Source: Acinetobacter johnsonii CIP 64.6
Lineage (GTDB): Bacteria > Pseudomonadota > Gammaproteobacteria > Pseudomonadales > Moraxellaceae
Reading direction: 5' to 3'
DNA length: 64,000 nt
Assembly: GCF_000368045.1 (NCBI RefSeq)
Contig: NZ_KB849234.1
Coordinates: 433,102-497,101 of the forward strand
Shown in pieces: positions 19,197 through 26,996 of this stretch (the stretch's first letter is position 1; every line of letters starts with the position of its first letter). The notes under the pieces are model-generated. The model saw only the letters and a program-made list of their open reading frames with translations. It was not told the origin of the DNA and ran no database searches. Position numbers and translations under genes: made by a program.

Positions 19197-20984
19197 ATGC
19201 CTGCAAATAAAAAAGTTAAAGTCACAACTATTGATTGTTTCCCAAATGATAATATTCGCAGAACTGTCTATAGATATGGTGGGTTTCTTAGGAATGAGGG
19301 CAGTGATTCAACCAATCCTTTTATAGAAGTTCTATTAGTTGAACTTCAAGATAATGATAAGTGGATAAACATACAGAGATGTTCCACATTTCTCGTACCT
19401 TTTCTTGAAATTGATACTGTTCAGATTGGTAGTATTTGGGAGGGTAATATTTTACAAGATAATGTCTATAAATTTTATGGAAAGTTAATTACCAAAAGTT
19501 TTACATTTGATTTTACAAGCCATAGACCAAAAAATATAAAATCAACATATAAAATTCCAAATACTGATGATGAATATTATATGCCTTTAAAGCATCTTAT
19601 GTTGCCTAAAGGGAATGACTTCATTCTTCAAGGATACCCTTTCACTCATTATACCCCTGAAACTTATCGACAAGTTAATCACTGCTTAATGGTATCTAAT
19701 AATAATGTTCAAGTGGTTACTTCCGCAGTTCATATCCTACATAGTTTATTTGTTAACCGCAAAGATATTAGAGGAATGATATTATCCTCATCAATTCAAA
19801 ATATTATTAATCGTTATCTTGAATCATTTACATCTGAAACCGTAGAAAATCAAACTGAATACAGAATCAGGATTAGAAAACCTTATGAAGACTTAGGTGA
19901 AATCGCCATTATCTTCCTTGCAAATCTAGCTTTAAATGAACATGTCCAAAACATAGTTGAACGACTTCAACACAGTATGGAAATTACTGATTTTGATCCT
20001 CTCCAGTCTGGTAAAAGATACCCAATTGTATTTCCTCCCCATCCAACTAAACTATCAGTTGAGGTAGAAGGACTTTGGTTAGATGATAATAAAACACGGT
20101 TCTTTATAACTCGATTCAAAAGAGTTGATCCAATTGATGACTATACCATTCATATAAATCAAGACCACATTAACACTATCCCCAAAGCCGATGAAAAGAA
20201 CCCAATCCCTCGGGGAAAAAGCCAAAATAAGAATGAACATATCAATACCCAAAAACCACCTTCAAGAGTAAATGGTGAATATCGTAAAAGGTCTGATGTA
20301 GAATCAGGAAACACAAATGGTATATTGAAGTATTCATTTAATGAACCTATTACCGATCCAGTAGAGGTTGATTCTTATATTCAATCTTATACAGATAAAT
20401 CCGAAGATGTTGAGACATCATCTGATGAACCGTATGGAACTGAAAAAACAAATATCAAAAAATCAGAAACTACAGATAAACCACCTACAAGAGATGAACG
20501 TTTTGACCTTCAGTATATTGTTGAATCACTGCAAACATTGACGTTAGAGAATGATTCTCCATTGCAAAAAGTCTATGCTATTAATGAATTTGGTGATGGA
20601 ATAGAAGGCTTCAACTCATTACAAATAAAAGAGCTTGTTCCTAATCCTAATCACCCTTCTTGGATTGATGATAAGCTTGGAAGACATCTATTATTTCTAA
20701 AATTAGAACTCAAAGATAGAATTGATCACTGCTATTTAATTGATATATATAAAAATAAAAAACACGAAGCTTTCTGTGCTTTCCTGATCGTTACTCCTTA
20801 CAGATTAACTAGGGAACAGATAAATAAAATATGTATAGAACTTGAAAGTGCAAAAGGGATTAAAAAGTGGACGACCCATTGCGAATATTTTACTAAACAA
20901 ATTATTTCTCTCAAACATTCGTGGGCAACTCCCGATGAATGGAAAAATAAATTCAAGAATCTTTTTAAAACATTAAGCAAATAA
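19197..20984 (+). CDS. TnsE-like protein (tentative) at the transposon left end
   Basis: 595-residue soluble protein reading inward from the left end. It resembles TnsE of Tn7, the selector that directs insertion into replicating DNA and conjugal plasmids: an N-terminal part (about 15-60, YGGFLRNEG, then a WINIQRC strand), a segment like TnsE's YHIP region (STYKIPN), a polar disordered linker (about 340-430) and a C-terminal domain (about 435-595) with LLFLKLELKDRIDHCYLID and a final W-containing helix. The match is judged by eye from memory of TnsE, so it is uncertain. The gene is AT-rich and sits away from the other tns genes, unlike Tn7 where tnsE ends the operon. If not TnsE it is an unrecognised element-specific protein. 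Confidence 0.5.
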   Translation: MPANKKVKVTTIDCFPNDNIRRTVYRYGGFLRNEGSDSTNPFIEVLLVELQDNDKWINIQRCSTFLVPFLEIDTVQIGSIWEGNILQDNVYKFYGKLITKSFTFDFTSHRPKNIKSTYKIPNTDDEYYMPLKHLMLPKGNDFILQGYPFTHYTPETYRQVNHCLMVSNNNVQVVTSAVHILHSLFVNRKDIRGMILSSSIQNIINRYLESFTSETVENQTEYRIRIRKPYEDLGEIAIIFLANLALNEHVQNIVERLQHSMEITDFDPLQSGKRYPIVFPPHPTKLSVEVEGLWLDDNKTRFFITRFKRVDPIDDYTIHINQDHINTIPKADEKNPIPRGKSQNKNEHINTQKPPSRVNGEYRKRSDVESGNTNGILKYSFNEPITDPVEVDSYIQSYTDKSEDVETSSDEPYGTEKTNIKKSETTDKPPTRDERFDLQYIVESLQTLTLENDSPLQKVYAINEFGDGIEGFNSLQIKELVPNPNHPSWIDDKLGRHLLFLKLELKDRIDHCYLIDIYKNKKHEAFCAFLIVTPYRLTREQINKICIELESAKGIKKWTTHCEYFTKQIISLKHSWATPDEWKNKFKNLFKTLSK

Positions 20985-21135
20985 TTTAACTTATTAGTTA
21001 TAGGTAGATTCGAACATTTCTATTTTAGGTTTACAAAAACTTTTCGTATAATCTGTATTATGTTACTTTTAGGAAATCTATAAAATGATGCTTCTATAAA
21101 GGTTACAGCTTTACTAAATATGTTCATTTAAACTT

Positions 21136-21882
21136 TTAGTAATGGTCTTTCAGTAATCTTTTTTTTAAGAAATCATCTAAGTCTTTCGTTCTAAAAAATG
21201 GATTTGTTTGTAACTCACGTTCAATAGTGGTCGGGAGTGTTATTTGATGTTCTGCACGTAAAGCACGTACTTCTTGTAAACGTTCTTGTAGCAATACATT
21301 ATTGGAATCTACTTCCAGTGCAAACTGTGCATTGCTCAGGGTATATTCATGGGAACAATAAACTTTTGTTTTTAACGGAAGCTGCTTTAAACGATTCAGT
21401 GATTGATACATTTGTTCGTAACTTCCTTCAAATACTCGACCACACCCCATGGCAAATAATGTATCACCACTAAATAGAGAATTTAATTCATTAATATAAA
21501 AAACAATATGACCTAATGTATGGCCAGGTACAAAAATAACTTTTACTTTTAAATCATGAAAATTAAAATAATGATCCTTCAAATCAAGGACATCTTTTAG
21601 TAGATTGCCTATTCCGTTAATTTTACACAATGCTTCCTTTGGACCATATACAGAAAGTTGATATTTATCTGCTAAAAATGGTGCGCCACCAATGTGATCT
21701 TTATGCCAATGTGTCAACCAAATTTGCTTTAAATCAAGTTTATTCATTTGACAATATTCATCAACAAGCTGAGCATCTGTTGGATCAACCACAATGGCAT
21801 CATGCGTCTTAAGCTCTTCTAATATCCAAATATAATTCTGTAATGGATTTTTGACATCAATGACGTGCATTTTAAAAGACAT
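21136..21882 (-). CDS. Glyoxalase-II-like metallo-beta-lactamase-fold hydrolase
   Basis: 248-residue MBL-fold hydrolase of the hydroxyacylglutathione hydrolase (GloB) type, expected to hydrolyse S-lactoylglutathione or a related thioester. The dinuclear metal motif THWHKDHIGG is complete, with later ligands in GHTLGH, SGDTLF and CSHEYT. The C-terminal HAGH domain is present. I choose ATG 21882 with AGGT upstream; an in-frame TTG at 21969 would add 29 residues atypical of the family. Third gene of a minus-strand run after the VOC and GST genes, all transposon cargo; probably a second, mobile copy beside a chromosomal gloB (inference). Confidence 0.85.
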   Translation of the reverse strand: MSFKMHVIDVKNPLQNYIWILEELKTHDAIVVDPTDAQLVDEYCQMNKLDLKQIWLTHWHKDHIGGAPFLADKYQLSVYGPKEALCKINGIGNLLKDVLDLKDHYFNFHDLKVKVIFVPGHTLGHIVFYINELNSLFSGDTLFAMGCGRVFEGSYEQMYQSLNRLKQLPLKTKVYCSHEYTLSNAQFALEVDSNNVLLQERLQEVRALRAEHQITLPTTIERELQTNPFFRTKDLDDFLKKRLLKDHY

Positions 21883-21981
21883 TTGATACCTATGATATTC
21901 AAAGTGATCGAACGAGTTTAAGAATTCAAAACAATAACTATGAGGAGCTAAAGCTTCCTCATAGTTCAAAGCACACTTATT

Positions 21982-22575
21982 TTAAATACCTGACATTGTT
22001 AAAAAGCCATCTAAGGCTTTAATGTTGTTCATCCAACGATGAATATTGTTGTAATTTGATATATCAACACCGCCCTCATGGGCTAAAGCGATATAAGGAA
22101 AAATAGCAATGTCAGCAATCGTTGGACGATTGATTGCAAGCCATTCCCGATGTTCAAGATGTTCATTAATGAGGGTCAGAATTTTTGTTGATTTATTGAG
22201 TGCTAAATTTTTATCCAATGGATAATTAAACTTATCGACTAAACGTGCTGAACAAGGACCATGCTGTATTTCATTGGCTGCTGTAAATAACCACTGCGCC
22301 ACTTCAGCTTGAAGATGTGGTGTTGTTGGCCACCATGCTTCACCTGCATATTTACCTGCCAAATAAATGAGAATACTTTGTGAATCTCTTAAAATTATTT
22401 CCCCATCAATAAAAATAGGCAATTCACCAAAAGGATTTAAAGTCAGCAAAGGCTCTACTTTATGTTCACCCTCTAAAAAATTGACGGGATTAATTTCTAA
22501 ATCCAAATGAATCAAAGACGCAAATAAGCGGACTTTGTAACAGTTACCGGATAGGTCTAAATCATACAGTTTCAT
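21982..22575 (-). CDS. Glutathione S-transferase
   Basis: 197-residue glutathione transferase. The N-terminal thioredoxin-like domain (1-80) has the cis-proline region LNPFGELPIF and the glutathione-binding DSQSILIYL. The helical C-terminal domain has the N-capping box RPTIADIAIFPY. It lies 30 bases after the VOC gene stop and 99 bases before the GloB-like gene, in one probable transcript. With them it would conjugate and process electrophiles such as aldehydes; substrate unknown. Confidence 0.88.
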   Translation of the reverse strand: MKLYDLDLSGNCYKVRLFASLIHLDLEINPVNFLEGEHKVEPLLTLNPFGELPIFIDGEIILRDSQSILIYLAGKYAGEAWWPTTPHLQAEVAQWLFTAANEIQHGPCSARLVDKFNYPLDKNLALNKSTKILTLINEHLEHREWLAINRPTIADIAIFPYIALAHEGGVDISNYNNIHRWMNNIKALDGFLTMSGI

Positions 22576-22605
22576 TATATTTTCTCAGCTTAGTTGTGTT
22601 CTAAA

Positions 22606-23037
22606 TTAAATTTTGTCTAAAATTAGTTGATTAAATTCCAAAACATTTCCATCTGGATCTCGAATAAAAAGTGCCGTACGTCGTGGTCCAATCGCTTTTG
22701 GTCCTTCAGTGATATGAATATCATTGCTGTTAAGCCAATGCTCTAGTGCCTGAATATCATCAACAATAAAAGCAGGGTGTGTAATACCGGGTAACTTAAT
22801 CGCTGTATCTAGTAAAATATTTTTTGCATGTAAATGACTCGATGCATTAAAGATTAAATTGATCCGAACACCATCAGCACTCATCATTTCATTGGCTTCA
22901 TATGCTTCAAAATATGCAGTTTCAACAAAGCCTAGAGATTGATAAAAATTCAGGGCACGTTGCTTATTACTCACACGAATACCCACATGATCGTATGCAA
23001 GTACTTTGATGGGGGCTTTAGAAGAAAGTAGTTTCAT
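22606..23037 (-). CDS. VOC-family glyoxalase/dioxygenase-like protein
   Basis: 143-residue vicinal-oxygen-chelate protein with paired beta-alpha-beta modules: DHVGIRVSNKQRALNFYQSLGF at the start and DPDGNVLEFNQ at the end, with metal-ligand-type His and Glu positions. The nearest known groups are glyoxalase I-like and fosfomycin/bleomycin resistance-like proteins; I cannot choose between them. Start ATG 23037 has AAGG upstream; ATG 23064 is an alternative. First gene of the detoxification run, divergent from the LysR regulator. Confidence 0.83.
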   Translation of the reverse strand: MKLLSSKAPIKVLAYDHVGIRVSNKQRALNFYQSLGFVETAYFEAYEANEMMSADGVRINLIFNASSHLHAKNILLDTAIKLPGITHPAFIVDDIQALEHWLNSNDIHITEGPKAIGPRRTALFIRDPDGNVLEFNQLILDKI

Positions 23038-23150
23038 TTCACATCTACCTTTAGGTTTATGCATTGAACTATACTGATTTCAGTAACAATGATTAAGATA
23101 TGTCCAAACATAAACCTTTTGCAAAAAATGCAAAGATATCGAGGTAAGCA

Positions 23151-24038
23151 ATGGATCAATTTAAAGCTATGAAATCTTTTGCATGCATTATTGAGCAAGG
23201 AAGCCTCTCGAAAGCAGCAGAACTTCTCAACAGCTCACCATCCTCAATTGCTAGATTGTTAGCATCTTTAGAAGAAAGTTTAGGAATACGATTAGTCAAT
23301 CGAACTACTCGCAGTATTTCCCTAACGGAAGAAGGCGCTGAATATTTAGCATGGTGCAGACATATTTTGAATGAAGTGGAATTAATGCAAGCTTCATTGG
23401 AAGCACGAAAAAATAGTATTTCTGGTGAATTAAAAATCTCAGCTCCCATCGAATTTGGCAATATTTTTATTGCCCCTCTAGTCAATCAATATCTTCAAAA
23501 ATATCCAACTGTATCAATACAATTAAATTTAAGTGATCAATTTGAGGATATTGTACAAAGTAACCTTGATCTTGCTATTCGCATTGGTGATTTACCTGAC
23601 TCATCCTTGATCGCCACAAGAATTGGTGAAACTCGATTAGTTTACTGTGCAAGTCAATCATTTCTAGCTAAGGAAAAAATACTAACGCCTATCGATTTAG
23701 AAAATAAAAAAAGAGTTGTAGTATCTAGCTTTCGATCTGACTGGGTATTTATGGATCAAGGCGAAAAAATTATTTTAGCGAATAAACCAATATTGTTTAC
23801 AGACCAAATTTCTGTGGCGAGACAAGCCTGTATTGAAGGCTTAGGGGTCGGTTGCTTCTATTATTATCAAGTTGCAAAGGCAATAAAATCACAACAATTG
23901 AGCATTATTCTAGATGATTTCAATCAGAAAAAAATTCCTATTCATTTTGTATATCCGCATGCGAAATTAATTTCGCCTCGTGTAAAACATTTTATGAGTT
24001 GGATTAAAGATAAAATTACAGAATTTTCATTTTATTAA
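23151..24038 (+). CDS. LysR-family transcriptional regulator
   Basis: 295-residue LysR-type regulator. N-terminal winged helix-turn-helix (residues 1-60, SLSKAAELLNSSPSSIARLLASLEE) and periplasmic-binding-like effector domain (from about 90). The sequence SISLTEEGAEYL is typical of the CrgA/DmlR subgroup. The start has GAGG six bases upstream. It is transcribed divergently from the VOC-GST-GloB run over a 113-base gap, the classic layout for a LysR activator and its target genes. Confidence 0.9.
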   Translation: MDQFKAMKSFACIIEQGSLSKAAELLNSSPSSIARLLASLEESLGIRLVNRTTRSISLTEEGAEYLAWCRHILNEVELMQASLEARKNSISGELKISAPIEFGNIFIAPLVNQYLQKYPTVSIQLNLSDQFEDIVQSNLDLAIRIGDLPDSSLIATRIGETRLVYCASQSFLAKEKILTPIDLENKKRVVVSSFRSDWVFMDQGEKIILANKPILFTDQISVARQACIEGLGVGCFYYYQVAKAIKSQQLSIILDDFNQKKIPIHFVYPHAKLISPRVKHFMSWIKDKITEFSFY

Positions 24039-24340
24039 ATCAAGAAAATTCCTCCATTTAACATAATGGCTGTCATACAAACACTAAATGTAAGCCCCAA
24101 ATAGAAATGTCCGCTTTCAGAATACGCAATATAGAACTTAAATATTTAATATTATTAAAACATTTTTACCTATGTATCCATAATTATTTTGTAGTTAAGT
24201 ATTAATAAAACATTTTCCATCCTAGTCTTAGATTTCTTAATCTGAGACTAGGATGGAAACTAGAAAAGCTTATTTATTAAGCTGTTAAACCAATATTTAT
24301 TATATAATTCCGATAACGAAGATTTTTGAGCATCATCATA
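24039..24340. other. Intergenic region upstream of the CBASS cyclase
   Basis: No gene seen. It holds the long inverted repeat at 24214-24259 and a good -10 box TATAAT at 24303-24308, about 33 bases before the cyclase ATG; no strong -35 box is seen at the right spacing. Confidence 0.7.
24214..24259. repeat. Long inverted repeat (21-bp arms, 4-base loop)
   Basis: The left arm at 24214-24234 (TTTCCATCCTAGTCTTAGAT, then T) pairs with the right arm at 24239-24259 with a single mismatch; the loop is TCTT. No T run follows on the plus strand, and only a weak one on the minus strand, so a simple terminator is not the obvious reading. It lies between the LysR gene and the cyclase promoter. Confidence 0.9.
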
Positions 24341-25444
24341 ATGTCTGATATTGATTTCTATAAAAGATTGAATAGATTAGAAAAAAGAAGAAAGGGTACA
24401 GACCTTTCTTATAATATGTTTGACAGCATCAATGAGGGTGTAACCTCATACAGTGAATTTGACAGTTTAAAAAATACTGTAGAAAGATGGCAAACCGTTT
24501 CAGATAAACCCTCTGTTCGCTATGCTGTTGGTGCTATGCAAGAGGTTAGCAAACGCTATACAGAAATCAGTATTGAAACAGCTCAAAGAATAGAAAAAAA
24601 ACTTCAGCCTAGACTCCTAAATAATCACGGGATTACAACAGAATATAAACTTCAAGGATCTGTTCCCTTGAATATACATATTAAAGGAGTTAGTGATGTT
24701 GATTTACTTGTTATCAATAGATTACATTACCGCTCAGAAGGGTGCTTAGAACTTTTTCGTGCTAAGGATACAAAAGCTTTAAAAGAGTTAAGAACAGCAT
24801 GTATCAGCGAGCTTCGTCAAGCCTATCCAGCAGTAGCAGTTGATACAACTGGTGCAAAATCAATTACTTTAACTGGTGGCTCATTACCTCGTGATGTCGA
24901 TGTTGTGCCATCCCATTGGGTCGAAACTAAAGAATATGAAAAAGAAAAACACCTTTATTTAAGAGGGATTAATATCCTTGATAATAAAACTCCCACTACT
25001 TTAATGAATCTACCTTTTAAGCATATTTATTATATAGATATTAGATGTAAATATTTAACAGATGGTGGCCTAAAGAAAGCCATTCGCCTTTGCAAAACAA
25101 TAAAAGCTGATTTAGTTGAAGAGGGTAAAGAAATTCATTTAAGCAGCTTTGATTTAGCTTCGATTATGTACCATTCTAATCTAGATAATTTGAAAAAAGG
25201 GAAAACCTATGCTTTAGCAATTGTTCTTGAAACTCAAAGATTTTTTGATTATCTATATCATAATCCGAACTATAGAAATGGCTTATATACACCTGATTGG
25301 ACTAGAAAGATTTTTGACAATCCTAAAAAAGAGACTTCTCTCACCACAATGAGTGTTGCACTTGATAAACTAGTTACAGCGCTACGTGAAGATTTAGGTT
25401 ATCACTATCCTAACACCCTTAATTTACATCCATTAACTATCTAA
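24341..25444 (+). CDS. CBASS CD-NTase (SMODS nucleotide cyclase)
   Basis: 367-residue nucleotidyltransferase of the cGAS/DncV-like (CD-NTase, SMODS) family, which makes a cyclic oligonucleotide alarm signal on phage infection. The active site is complete: GS at 106-107 (LQGSVPL), the metal pair D119/D121 (SDVDLLV) and the third Asp D187 (LPRDVDVVPSHWV). A helical C-terminal half follows. Start ATG 24341; a TTG five codons earlier is less likely. A TATAAT box lies at 24303. The 3' end overlaps the convergent effector gene by 12 bases. Which clade (CdnB, CdnE) and which nucleotide product cannot be told by eye. Confidence 0.9.
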   Translation: MSDIDFYKRLNRLEKRRKGTDLSYNMFDSINEGVTSYSEFDSLKNTVERWQTVSDKPSVRYAVGAMQEVSKRYTEISIETAQRIEKKLQPRLLNNHGITTEYKLQGSVPLNIHIKGVSDVDLLVINRLHYRSEGCLELFRAKDTKALKELRTACISELRQAYPAVAVDTTGAKSITLTGGSLPRDVDVVPSHWVETKEYEKEKHLYLRGINILDNKTPTTLMNLPFKHIYYIDIRCKYLTDGGLKKAIRLCKTIKADLVEEGKEIHLSSFDLASIMYHSNLDNLKKGKTYALAIVLETQRFFDYLYHNPNYRNGLYTPDWTRKIFDNPKKETSLTTMSVALDKLVTALREDLGYHYPNTLNLHPLTI

Positions 25445-26071
25445 TTTTTCCCATAACATTGTTCCCATCGTTCTTCGGCCAGTGACATTATAATATTTAG
25501 CACTGGCACTTTTATTATCTTTATGAAGTGTCAGTTCCACAAATCCTCGATGAGTCCGCAACTCGCTATGATCCAAATCTTTTGGTTTATTTTCATAACT
25601 ATAAAGAACTTTATATTCCTCAATCTCATCGTAAATAATTGCAGCAGAGATACTATCAGATGTGGAAAATTCTGTTTCTAGTCTGATTCTTACTTTATCC
25701 CAGCTTTGCAAGATTGTTATTTGGGCCTCCCACTCTCTATTATGTCGAATCATTTCGGAGTTTTCTTCTTGGTAATCTGAAATGCCTTTGCATAGCCATT
25801 GCCCTGAAATATCAGGATATTTTAATATCTTAAAAAATAGACTTGTTTTCCAAAACCATTTATCAAATAGGAAATAAAAAGCAAGAAATAACACTGCTGT
25901 AATGGCACTAGAAATAATGATATTCCAATAAGGAGATAAGCTACCTAGGAGCTTCAATAGGAAATAAATTAAGATCCAAGAAATGAGTGTAGCAAGGGAA
26001 TAAACGTATTTCCCTGCATGTGATCTATTGAAACCATTATGTACACAATACTCATGTCCTAACTTCCCCAC
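25433..26071 (-). CDS. cap15: Cap15-type CBASS effector (two-TM, beta-barrel)
   Basis: 212-residue membrane effector of the SMODS-associated 2TM beta-rich class (Cap15), which binds the cyclic nucleotide and disrupts the inner membrane. Two hydrophobic helices (about 21-40 and 48-70) precede a beta-rich domain with the family pattern: PDISGQWLCKG, a central WEAQITILQSWDKVRIRLET stretch, VLYSYENKP, HRGFVELTL and the terminal YYNVTGRRTMG. The start is GTG with GGAG six bases upstream. It is encoded tail-to-tail with the cyclase, overlapping by 12 bases, which is unusual for CBASS. The pairing with the adjacent cyclase is inferred from adjacency and family. Confidence 0.85.
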   Translation of the reverse strand: MGKLGHEYCVHNGFNRSHAGKYVYSLATLISWILIYFLLKLLGSLSPYWNIIISSAITAVLFLAFYFLFDKWFWKTSLFFKILKYPDISGQWLCKGISDYQEENSEMIRHNREWEAQITILQSWDKVRIRLETEFSTSDSISAAIIYDEIEEYKVLYSYENKPKDLDHSELRTHRGFVELTLHKDNKSASAKYYNVTGRRTMGTMLWEKLDS

Positions 26072-26192
26072 AGCCTACTCCAAAAATAAAAATACAATTA
26101 AATTCAAATATTTACTTACACCATTTAGATCTAACCACTTTGCATAAGTAATTAAGCCCGCACTAATACTTTTAATTACTTGTACATGCTTT

Positions 26193-26837
26193 CTAATTTT
26201 TAAGACATGTTGCCAGACTTAACATTTCTTCCAAAATTATAAGAAAATTTTCGTCCGTACCATTATAAATTTTTCCTTTAAAGTTCAATTCAAAATCTTC
26301 TTCACTTTTTGAAGTTCTACTGAACCCAGAGGAAATAAGTTCTGGATGTTCATCCATTTTTGTTAGATGTTTCTTAATGATATTCAACTTATCTATAGTA
26401 ATTTCATTACTTAGCTGTTTAGAAAATTTTTCGTAATAATCTGAAAATTCAAAAAATTTTGAATTTTTATGGGAGATTTTCAAATTAAATGTATTTTCAA
26501 GAGAACCACGTTTTACAACAACTTGAGCAATACAAGTTAGTTTTTTTACAGTTGCCGATTCATTTATTTGAGATCTGATAGAAATGTTTGAATCCTCCAA
26601 ATACCAATGATTAGGGGCATTCAGCTTACGGATAAAACCATGAGAGCCTAGTACAGAAAATAATGCATCATTTATGTAAGCATCAATCTCATTTTTTAGA
26701 AAAATTGCATTATTTTTAAACAATTCAATCTTAGACTTATAACTTTCTTTTAACTTTGACTTTTTAGCATCTTCTAAATCCTTAATGTCTTGTTCAGCAA
26801 TTTCAATTAACTCTGAAAGTTTCATCTTTTTACTCAT
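26193..26837 (-). CDS. Unknown coiled-coil cargo protein next to CBASS
   Basis: 214 residues, family not recognised. An N-terminal charged helix (about 1-50, many E, D and K) looks like a coiled coil; the rest is mixed alpha/beta with a strand-rich middle (about 75-130) and a polar C-terminus. No signal peptide or membrane segment. Same strand as the effector, 121 bases upstream of it, and downstream of tnsF by 159 bases. It could be transcribed with the effector. Function unknown; it could be an extra defence component, a regulator, or unrelated cargo. Confidence 0.65.
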   Translation of the reverse strand: MSKKMKLSELIEIAEQDIKDLEDAKKSKLKESYKSKIELFKNNAIFLKNEIDAYINDALFSVLGSHGFIRKLNAPNHWYLEDSNISIRSQINESATVKKLTCIAQVVVKRGSLENTFNLKISHKNSKFFEFSDYYEKFSKQLSNEITIDKLNIIKKHLTKMDEHPELISSGFSRTSKSEEDFELNFKGKIYNGTDENFLIILEEMLSLATCLKN

Positions 26838-26996
26838 TTGTATGAATTTGAGGTCAATAAGTAGTGCTACTTCTTAGCAACTTTCCTAATTTTACTGCCC
26901 CATATTGTTATGGACAGTTCTTTTAGAAGAATTAGATAAACAAACCAACTTGTACAATAAATTAGCTTGAAATAGCACAGTATAATCACAAAAAAA

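Noticed and set aside
21883..21969. Longer N-terminus for the glyoxalase-II-like hydrolase
   Set aside because: It would start at TTG without a ribosome site and add 29 residues absent from the family.
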